Shown: positions 31,568 to 38,437 of the stretch, piece after piece | How the letters are laid out: each line of letters begins with the position of its first letter | How positions within the stretch are numbered: the stretch's first letter is position 1 | Assembly (NCBI RefSeq): GCF_041197575.1 | Contig: NZ_JBDKXB010000028.1 | Location: 1 to 42,200, forward strand | Source: Thioalkalicoccus limnaeus | GTDB taxonomy: Bacteria; Pseudomonadota; Gammaproteobacteria; Chromatiales; Chromatiaceae | Direction: 5' to 3' | DNA: 42,200 bases | Position numbers and translations under genes: made by a program | The notes under the pieces: model-generated | Told to the model about the DNA's origin: nothing | What the model saw: the letters and a program-made list of their open reading frames with translations, nothing else | Database searches by the model: none

Positions 31568-32989
31568 ATGACGCAACGCGCTCGAGTCTCCATCCACGCG
31601 GCGCCGCAGCCAGCCGCACCGACCGAGACAGCCCTCCTCAACGGGTCGCCTTCCTTATTGGCCAGCGGCGGCTTCCCCGACACTCGAGAACAACCGGCAC
31701 CGGATCGATTCGGCGGCGAGGCACCCCTCGATACGCCGCTCTTCAACCGGCGACGACCGAACCCGGCGGCCGTCACCGAAGCAGCGACCGTTGCCAAAAA
31801 GAGCGGTCCGATAAAGCTGTGGGACATCCCCCACAAGTACCATTGCCCGATCGTCGGGACCTGCCTCCTGGTCGATGAGTTGCGGCGCATTTCCGACAAG
31901 GTCGAAGCCGGCGCCCATCGGTCGGCGAACGACTATCGGATCCACGTCCGGTTCGTCGGCGCCGCCGAAACCAAGAACCCGTTGTCGATCGCGACCCAGC
32001 GACTGCTCGACCGCAAGTTCGCATCGAGCATTCGACAGTTCGCACGCGCGAAGGGGTCGGACGAGATCGAGGCCCTGTGGCGCGGCGCAGTGGCCGAAGG
32101 AAACATCCCCGGTCCCTTCTGGGCGCTGATGTCACACCCGCGCGCCGACCATCGGGTGAAGGCCATTGCCTACGAGGATGTCCACATGCTGTCGCATCAG
32201 GTCGGCGCCGGACTTCAGGCCGAGGCCAAGGCACTGGCCGAAGCGCGCGCGCGCCTCGATCAGGTCGAGCGCGACCGGCAAGCGGAGAAGCGTCGGCTCG
32301 AACGCCAGTTAGCGGATCGCGACCGGGAGTTGGCCGCGCTGCGCGAGGAGCTCGACTTGGCCGCCGCGCGGCAGCGTCAGCCGGCCTGCGTCGAGCCGCC
32401 CCAGCGCCCCGATCGCGACCAGGAATCGACGGCAAGAGTCCGCGCGGCCGCCCTCGAGGCGCGGATCACGGACCTCGATCGCAACCTCGAGCGGATGACA
32501 CGGGAGAACCGGCGCTTGGCACGCCAGGTTCAGGATCTCAGCAACGAAAACCACGCGCTGACCGCGAATCTCGCCGAGCAGCAGGCGGCCAAAGAAGCCC
32601 TGGAACGGCTGCTGTCCCGCGCCGGCGCCAGCTCGGAGGGTTTGCCTGGTTGCGCCGGCAGCGGCGAGTGTGCCAAGTGCGTCGACCTCGGCGGCCGGCG
32701 CATCCTCTGTATCGGCGGGCGCGGCACCCTCGCCGATCACTACCGCGACCTGGTCGCCCGGTACAACGGCGAACTCGTCCGCCATGACGGCGGCCTCGAG
32801 GACAGTCATCGCCGCCTCGAGGCGATGATGGCCGCGGCCGACGCCGTAGTCTGTCCGGCCGACTTCGTCAGCCACAACGCCTACCAACGCGCCAAGCGCT
32901 TTTGCAAGCGCCACGCGAAGCCCTGCATCCTGTTGCGCAGCTCCGGGATCGCGAACTTCGCCCGCGCCTTGGAGCAACTGGCGGCCTGA
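31568..32989 (+). CDS. DUF2325-domain protein with Cys/His motifs and coiled coil
   Basis: 473-residue soluble protein. A Pro/Ala-rich N-terminus (1-75) precedes a conserved-looking block WDIPHKYHCPIVGTCLLVDEL with H89, H92, C93 and C99. A helical domain follows, then a long coiled coil (about 205-345, strongly Arg/Glu/Leu) and a second Cys group C362-x5-C368-x2-C371 (GCAGSGECAKC). The C-terminal DUF2325 domain (about 377-473) starts GGRRILCIGG and includes VVCPADFVSHNAYQRAKRFCKRHAKPCILL. DUF2325 is of unknown function. The Cys/His sets could bind iron, zinc or heme, and the neighbours handle iron, so a metal-sensing role is a reasonable guess. The start has GGGAG ahead. Confidence 0.85.
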   Translation: MTQRARVSIHAAPQPAAPTETALLNGSPSLLASGGFPDTREQPAPDRFGGEAPLDTPLFNRRRPNPAAVTEAATVAKKSGPIKLWDIPHKYHCPIVGTCLLVDELRRISDKVEAGAHRSANDYRIHVRFVGAAETKNPLSIATQRLLDRKFASSIRQFARAKGSDEIEALWRGAVAEGNIPGPFWALMSHPRADHRVKAIAYEDVHMLSHQVGAGLQAEAKALAEARARLDQVERDRQAEKRRLERQLADRDRELAALREELDLAAARQRQPACVEPPQRPDRDQESTARVRAAALEARITDLDRNLERMTRENRRLARQVQDLSNENHALTANLAEQQAAKEALERLLSRAGASSEGLPGCAGSGECAKCVDLGGRRILCIGGRGTLADHYRDLVARYNGELVRHDGGLEDSHRRLEAMMAAADAVVCPADFVSHNAYQRAKRFCKRHAKPCILLRSSGIANFARALEQLAA

Positions 32990-33086
32990 TCCGCCCTACC
33001 CGGACCAGGTCACCCGCCGGTCGCCTCTGTTCCCTTCTGTGCCGGCACCCGCCGCCTCATCCGGAGCGCGACGGGTGCCGGCGCCT

Positions 33087-33968
33087 TCAGCCCCGTCCTC
33101 GACGCGACGGCGCCCGTCGAACGAAGACGAACCAATAGACCAGTGCCAGCGCCCCGACCCAAACGGCCGCGAGCCACCCGATCACACCGTCATAGTCGCC
33201 GACCAGGACCGCCAAAGAGGCGTCATCCGGGTTTCCGGTCAGGCGTCGCGTGACCTGAATCACGAAGACCCAGCCGGCGTGCAGCCCGATGCACCAACCA
33301 ATGTGACCCGTGTGCTCGCGAACCAGCGCGAGCAACACCCCGACCAGGAACAGCGCGACGAGCGAATCGACATGCGACCACTGGAACAGGCCGACGAAGA
33401 CCTGCGCGAACATCTGCGCGGACCCGAGCCAATCGAAGGGGACCCCGTCCGGCAGCCCGCTCGGCTTCATCATGTGCAGCACCGCATAGAGCAACGCCGA
33501 CCAGAGTGCGGCCTGAAGCAACCCATGATGGCGGCGAATCGCGGTATAGAGCGCGCCACGAAAGAAGGTCTCCTCGAGCAGGCCGATCAGCAACCCGGCC
33601 AGCAGCGCCTGGGCCATGATCCGGACCAACCAGGCGGCGTCGAACGCCCGATCCGGAACCCGCACCTCGAGCGCCACCAGGGCCGCGACCAGGACCAGCA
33701 ACATGACGAACCCGGCCAACCAGCCCAGGACCACCGCGCGCGCGAAGGGTCGCCAGGCCAGGCCGTAGCCGAGGGCCTGGCGAGAGTCCAGGCCCAGCCA
33801 ACGCAAGAAGGGCCACAGACCGAGCAGGATGAAGACCTGCGCGAGGCGTCCCATGATCCGTTGCGGCGGATGATCGAGCCAGCCGGTCGCGACCAGCGGA
33901 ACCGTCAGGACCGCCGCCAACACCAGGCAGACGAACAGGAAAAGAAAGAACTGGCCGGTTTCCTTCAA
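33087..33968 (-). CDS. CPBP-family intramembrane metalloprotease
   Basis: 293-residue protein with about eight membrane spans, of the CPBP (CAAX-prenyl protease/bacteriocin-processing, Abi) family. The family motifs are E132-E133-x3-R137 (LLEETFFRGALYTA), then YAVLH with H165, and a later LHAGWVFVIQ. These supply the catalytic Glu and metal-type His residues. The start is probably TTG 33968, which overlaps the hypF stop as TTGA and gives MKETGQFFLFLFVCL; no ATG is available at a sensible place. It is thus tied translationally to hypF, an unusual neighbour. Substrate unknown. Confidence 0.8.
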   Translation of the reverse strand: MKETGQFFLFLFVCLVLAAVLTVPLVATGWLDHPPQRIMGRLAQVFILLGLWPFLRWLGLDSRQALGYGLAWRPFARAVVLGWLAGFVMLLVLVAALVALEVRVPDRAFDAAWLVRIMAQALLAGLLIGLLEETFFRGALYTAIRRHHGLLQAALWSALLYAVLHMMKPSGLPDGVPFDWLGSAQMFAQVFVGLFQWSHVDSLVALFLVGVLLALVREHTGHIGWCIGLHAGWVFVIQVTRRLTGNPDDASLAVLVGDYDGVIGWLAAVWVGALALVYWFVFVRRAPSRRGRG

Positions 33969-36391
33969 GATCGAGACCTCGCTGGCGTCGAAGGGGGATC
34001 GAAACGGCGATCTGCGACTGGGTCTGGCGCAACCTCGGCCGACCGGCCGATGACCTGTGCCGCGGCGACGACGGCCTGGCCCAACGACAGGCCGCCATCG
34101 TTGGTCGGGACTTGGCGATGGGCCAAAACGACGAGCCCGAGACCGCGCAACCGCAACGCCAAATCCTCGAACAGCAGACGGTTCTGGAAGACACCGCCGG
34201 ACAAGGCGGTCGTCGAGCAGTGGTGGCGAGCCGCGAGCCGGGCGGCCCCGTTCGCGACGGCCTCGGCCAGGCCCCGATGGAAACGGACCGCGACCTCGGG
34301 TGCCGACCGACCGGCAGCGAGATCGGCGAGCAGCGCCTGCCACATCGGCGTCGGGTCGAGCTCGATCGTATCCGAGGGTGCACCCTCCACGGCCTCTCGC
34401 CACGCGAACGGATAAGCCGAGGTGTCGTCGTCGCCGGCACGACAAGCCAACGCCTCGAGTTCGATGGCCGCCTGGCCCTCGTATTGGATGCCGCCCCGGC
34501 CGATCCCGAGGACCGCCGCCACCGCATCGAACAGGCGGCCGCAGGCGCTGGTGACCGGCGCGTTGAAGCCGGTCGCCATCTGTCGATCCAGGATCTCGAG
34601 CGGCCGATCGGCCAGCCACTGGACGACCTCGAGGTCCGGGTAGGCGGCCCGCACCCGCTCCCAGCCGAGGTGCGTCGCCAGGTGCGCATAGGCCGTTCGC
34701 CAGGGTTCGAGGATCGCCTTGCCACCGCCCGGCAGCGGCGTTGGTGCCAGCCAACCGACGCGCTCGTAGCCGGCATAGTCGGCGAGCAGCAACTCACCGC
34801 CCCAGAGGGTCCCATCGGCACCGTAACCGAGCCCATCGAGCGCGATACCGAGGACGCGACCGCCGGCCAGCGGCCAGCCATTGTCGGCCAGAACCGCCGC
34901 GATATGGGCATGGTGGTGCTGGATGCGCCGGATCGGCACCTCGGCGCGCGCGGCGCGCTCGATCCCGACCAGCGTCGACCGGTAGCCAGGATGGTGATCG
35001 AGCGCGAACCAGGCCGGCTGGTGACGGAACAGCTCCAGGTACAGGTCGATCGTCCGTTCGTACTCACGGGCCGTGCGCGCGTCCTCGAGATCCCCGAGGT
35101 GTTGCGATAAGACGGCCTGCCCGTCCTGAAGCAAGCAGATGGTGTTCTTGAGCTCCCCGCCGAACGCGAGGATCGGTGGGCCCGCGGCGAAGCCCGGCGG
35201 CAGGTTCAACGGCGCCGGGGCATAGCCGCGCGCGCGCCGCAACAGGCGCGGGGCGCCATCGAGGATGCGCACGACCGAATCGTCGACCCGGTTGACGATG
35301 GCCCGATCGTGCCACAGCCAGTAATCGGCGAGGCCATGAAGCCGCTCGGCCGCCTCGTCGTTGTCGGTGCACTGGGGTTCGTCCGAGCGGTTGCCGCTGG
35401 TCATGACCAGCGGCCGCTCCCAGGCGTCGAGCAACAGGTGGTGGATCGGGCTGTACGGCAACATGAAACCGATCGTCGTCTGGCCCGGCGCGACCTCATC
35501 CGCGACCCGCTCGGCCCCGTCGGCCGCGAGCAGCAGGATCGGCGCCGCGACGCTGGCGAGCTGCTCAGCCTCGATCGCGTCCAAGCGCGCGAAGCGGCGG
35601 ATCACATCGAGGTCGCGCGCCATCAGCGCGAACGGCTTGGCGAAACGCGCCTTGCGCCGGCGCAACTCGGCCACCGCACGCGCATCGGTGGCGTCGCACG
35701 CGAGATGAAAGCCGCCGATGCCCTTGATCGCGACGATCGCACCCTGCCCCAGCAAGTGGCTCGCGGCCGCGATCGCATCGACGGCCCCGAGCACGGCCGG
35801 ATCGAGCGCCTGCCCTCCCCGTTCGCTGATCCAGACCCGCGGCCCGCAGATCGCACAGGCGTTGGGCTGGGCATGGAAGCGCCGATCGCCGGGATCCTCG
35901 TATTCGCGCTGGCACGCCGCGCACATCGCAAAGACGGCCATGCTCGTGTTCGCGCGGTCGTACGGGATCGCCGCGACGATGCTGAGCCGCGGCCCGCAAT
36001 GCGTGCAATTGATGAAGGGATAACGATAACGGCGGTCGGCCGGGTCGAACAGTTCCCGGCGGCACGCCGGACAGGTCGCGGCATCCGGCACGATGCCCGT
36101 GTGCACGGACCCTGCGACGCTGGCGACGATGCGAAAGCCCGCCGCAGGCGGTGGCTCGTCGCACGGCTGGCGTTCGAGCGCGTCGATCCGCGCCAACGGC
36201 GGGCATTGGACCAAGAGCTCCGCGCAAAAGCGATCACGCTCGGGCGGCGGACCCCAGATCCGGATCAGCACGCCCTCGCCGTCGTTTCGCACCTCGCCGG
36301 TCAGGCCCAGATCCTGGGCCAAACGCCAGACCGTCGGTCGAAAGCCGACCCCCTGGACCAGGCCGCGCACCCGGATGCGTTCGCCGTTCAT
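33965..36391 (-). CDS. hypF: Carbamoyltransferase HypF (hydrogenase maturation)
   Basis: 808-residue protein that makes the carbamoyl-AMP and transfers it to HypE for synthesis of the CN ligands of the [NiFe] site, so it supports the HupSL hydrogenase encoded 17 kb away. Domains: N-terminal acylphosphatase (1-90, RGLVQGVGFRPTVW), four CxxC pairs binding zinc (CPAC, CTHC, CAAC, CAIC, about 107-190), YrdC/Sua5-like domain (GQGAIVAIKGIGGFHLACDA onward) and Kae1-like carbamoyltransferase domain with RIQHHHAHIAAVLADN and FNAPVTSACGRLFDA. It has full family length. It overlaps tcdA by 4 nt at the start. No other hyp genes are in the window. Confidence 0.96.
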   Translation of the reverse strand: MNGERIRVRGLVQGVGFRPTVWRLAQDLGLTGEVRNDGEGVLIRIWGPPPERDRFCAELLVQCPPLARIDALERQPCDEPPPAAGFRIVASVAGSVHTGIVPDAATCPACRRELFDPADRRYRYPFINCTHCGPRLSIVAAIPYDRANTSMAVFAMCAACQREYEDPGDRRFHAQPNACAICGPRVWISERGGQALDPAVLGAVDAIAAASHLLGQGAIVAIKGIGGFHLACDATDARAVAELRRRKARFAKPFALMARDLDVIRRFARLDAIEAEQLASVAAPILLLAADGAERVADEVAPGQTTIGFMLPYSPIHHLLLDAWERPLVMTSGNRSDEPQCTDNDEAAERLHGLADYWLWHDRAIVNRVDDSVVRILDGAPRLLRRARGYAPAPLNLPPGFAAGPPILAFGGELKNTICLLQDGQAVLSQHLGDLEDARTAREYERTIDLYLELFRHQPAWFALDHHPGYRSTLVGIERAARAEVPIRRIQHHHAHIAAVLADNGWPLAGGRVLGIALDGLGYGADGTLWGGELLLADYAGYERVGWLAPTPLPGGGKAILEPWRTAYAHLATHLGWERVRAAYPDLEVVQWLADRPLEILDRQMATGFNAPVTSACGRLFDAVAAVLGIGRGGIQYEGQAAIELEALACRAGDDDTSAYPFAWREAVEGAPSDTIELDPTPMWQALLADLAAGRSAPEVAVRFHRGLAEAVANGAARLAARHHCSTTALSGGVFQNRLLFEDLALRLRGLGLVVLAHRQVPTNDGGLSLGQAVVAAAQVIGRSAEVAPDPVADRRFDPPSTPARSRS

Positions 36392-37149
36392 CGCGCCCCG
36401 TCCTCGGCGAGTAGCCGCCGGACCACCTCGCCGGCGAGCATCAGGCCGAACAGGGCCGGCAGATAGCTGATGGTCCCATTGACGGCCCGCGGGCGCCCGC
36501 GGCTCATCGGCTCCGGCGGGAGCGGTGGGCGCGGCGGCTCATCGGACCAGACGGCCAGCACGCCGCGACCCAGCCCGCGCCGCCGCAACCGCTGGCGCAC
36601 CTCGCGGGCGAGCGGACAGCCACGGGAATCCATCAGATCACCGAGACGCAACCGCGACGGGTCGGTGCGCCCGCCAGCGCCCATGCTGCTCGCGACCGGG
36701 ATGCCGCTGGTCAAGGCCGTCTCGAGCAGGGCCAGCTTGCAGGTCAGGCTGTCGATCGCATCGAGCACCTGATCCGGACGGTCGGCCAGCAGCCCCGGCA
36801 TCTCGTCGGCCGCGATGAAACGATCGATCAGCGTCAAGCGACATCCGGGCTGGATATCGGCGATGCGCTCGCCGGCCAGCGCCACCTTGCGCTGGCCCAG
36901 CGTCGAATGCAGCGCCAGCAGCTGCCGGTTGAGATTCGACGGCGCGACCTCATCGCCATCGACCAGCGTCAGGCGCCCGACACCGGCGCGGGCCAGCGCC
37001 TCGGCCGCGTAAGCGCCGACACCACCAAGCCCGACCACCAGCACATGCGCCCGCGCCAACCGCTCGAGACCCGCATCCCCGACCAGGATCCGCGTCCGTT
37101 CGGCCAGCGCCGCCGGATCGGCCGAACGCGACGAGCAGGTTTCAGTCAC
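36388..37149 (-). CDS. tcdA: tRNA threonylcarbamoyladenosine dehydratase (TcdA/CsdL)
   Basis: 253-residue ThiF/E1-like enzyme that cyclises t6A37 to ct6A in tRNA. Rossmann nucleotide motif LVVGLGGVGAYAAEALARAGVG, substrate side DGDEVAPSNLNRQLLA, and the later LDAIDSLTCKLALLETAL and GAGGRTDPSRLRLGDLMDSRGCPLAREVR are typical of the family. Start: GTG 37149 with GGAGGG six bases upstream. It overlaps hypF by ATGA, making an odd tcdA-hypF-CPBP unit. Related E1-like enzymes such as MoeB were considered, but the RLRLGDLMDSRGCPLAR stretch favours TcdA. Confidence 0.93.
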   Translation of the reverse strand: MTETCSSRSADPAALAERTRILVGDAGLERLARAHVLVVGLGGVGAYAAEALARAGVGRLTLVDGDEVAPSNLNRQLLALHSTLGQRKVALAGERIADIQPGCRLTLIDRFIAADEMPGLLADRPDQVLDAIDSLTCKLALLETALTSGIPVASSMGAGGRTDPSRLRLGDLMDSRGCPLAREVRQRLRRRGLGRGVLAVWSDEPPRPPLPPEPMSRGRPRAVNGTISYLPALFGLMLAGEVVRRLLAEDGAR

Positions 37150-37548
37150 GAAAAGCCCTCCAGCTCTGCAGTGGAACGGATCTATTTTCCCTCAGAGCGG
37201 GCATGCCGCACAGCTGTCGCGCCAACTGGGCGTGTTGAATCGGGCCAACGGCCCGCCGGACAGGAATCGGAAGGGTGCACGCCCATCGTCCTGCATCCTC
37301 CACTTGATCTCGCCCGCCGCCATCCTAGCGGGTATCACGAATAGGTCTGGTACAGCGTCCCTGGGCCGACCCAAATGGCTTTACCGCCTGACAGCCTCAG
37401 GCAGCCGACAGCGGCCGCAAACGCTCGCCGCGTTGGTCCGTAGCGAACGACCAGAAGCGAACAAGCGGAACAGGCTCACACTCTGAGCCTGTGCAGCTGC
37501 TATAGTCGCGCGGACGGAGCAAAGACTCTCAGGGTGTACGGATCAGCC
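37150..37548. other. Intergenic stretch upstream of tcdA
   Basis: About 400 bp between tcdA and a cysteine desulfurase remnant, near the entry into a more disordered region. On the minus strand a 43-codon frame (37192-37323, from ATG after CGCTAGG) ends SWRDSCAACPL and contains a CxxC; I regard it as a weak candidate only. A TATAGT at 37501-37506 lies ahead of the plus-strand remnant but has no good -35. I see no RNA gene or terminator here. Confidence 0.4.
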
Positions 37549-37815
37549 ATGCCGAAGCGCAGCAACCCCATCTACCTCGACAGCGCAGCGAGCACGCGGG
37601 TCGCCCCCGAGGTATGCGCGGCGATGATCGGCCAGCTCGATGAGGCGAGCCCCTTCGCCAATCCCTCCTCAGCACAACACGAGCCCGGGCGTCACGCCGC
37701 GGCCCGCTCCGTCGGTGCCGACCGCACGCTGCGCGATCCGATCGGCACCTGTGTCCGTTGCTTAAGCACCGGCTCGCTTCTGGCCGGCACGGCTCCGCGC
37801 GTCGGGAATCCTTAG
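37549..37815 (+). pseudogene. Cysteine desulfurase (IscS/NifS-like), N-terminal remnant
   Basis: The first 50 or so codons read clearly as the start of a class V aminotransferase of the NifS/IscS type: NPIYLDSAASTRVAPEVCAAMI, then PFANPSSAQHEPGRHAAARS, matching the family Y-L-D-x-A-A-T-T-x-x and G-N-P-S-S-x-H-x-x-G motifs. After about residue 55 the similarity stops and the frame ends at codon 88, while a full enzyme has about 390 residues including the PLP lysine. No downstream continuation was found in any frame. It appears to be a degraded leftover at an insertion or deletion boundary next to the methyltransferase-helicase pair. Confidence 0.75.
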
Positions 37816-37825
37816 CGTCCCGCCC

Positions 37826-38437
37826 ATGTCAGTTCGAACCCTCGATTATTACGATCAGCACGCGGCGGCGTTCTTTGCCGACACGATCGACGTCGACATG
37901 TCGCCGCTCCAAGAGCATTTCCTTCGGCTACTCCCGGATCGTGCCCGAATCCTTGATGCTGGGTGCGGCTCCGGTCGCGACGCCAAGTGCTTCGCGGACC
38001 GCGGCTACCGCGTCACCGCGTTCGATGCCTCGCCGAAGTTGGTCGCATTGGCGGCATCCCATCTCGGACAACCTGTACACTGCCTGCGCTTCCAGGACCT
38101 TTCTTGGGAGCACGAGTTCGACGGTATCTGGGCTAGCGCCAGTCTGCTGCATGTGCCTATCGCCGAACTGCCGGATGTGCTCCGACGCCTCACTCGCGCG
38201 CTGAAGAGGCCCGGCGTGCTGTACGCCTCGTTCAAGTACGGACAAGGGGAGCGCGAGCATCGCGGCCGGCGCTTCACCGACCTGGATGAGCCGGGCCTCG
38301 CCGCCCTGCTGCGCCACGTGCCCGACCTCGAACCCGTGCGGATCTGGTCGAGCACTGACCGGCGCCCGGGTCGCGAGGCCGAGCGCTGGCTCAACACGAT
38401 CCTACGCACGACCGGTTCCACATGGGTCAATTCCTAA
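37826..38437 (+). CDS. Class I SAM-dependent methyltransferase
   Basis: 203-residue soluble methyltransferase. Motif I is ILDAGCGSGRDAKCF (SAM-binding glycine-rich loop), motif II VTAFDASPKLVALA, then the LSWEHEFDGIWASASLLHVP post-II strand and a Rossmann core through FKYG. There is no DNA amino-methyltransferase DPPY motif, so it is more like small-molecule or protein methyltransferases of the UbiE/Tam kind. The final 16 nt overlap the start of the helicase gene, so the two are coupled. Start ATG 37826 lacks a clear ribosome-binding site. Substrate unknown. Confidence 0.85.
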   Translation: MSVRTLDYYDQHAAAFFADTIDVDMSPLQEHFLRLLPDRARILDAGCGSGRDAKCFADRGYRVTAFDASPKLVALAASHLGQPVHCLRFQDLSWEHEFDGIWASASLLHVPIAELPDVLRRLTRALKRPGVLYASFKYGQGEREHRGRRFTDLDEPGLAALLRHVPDLEPVRIWSSTDRRPGREAERWLNTILRTTGSTWVNS

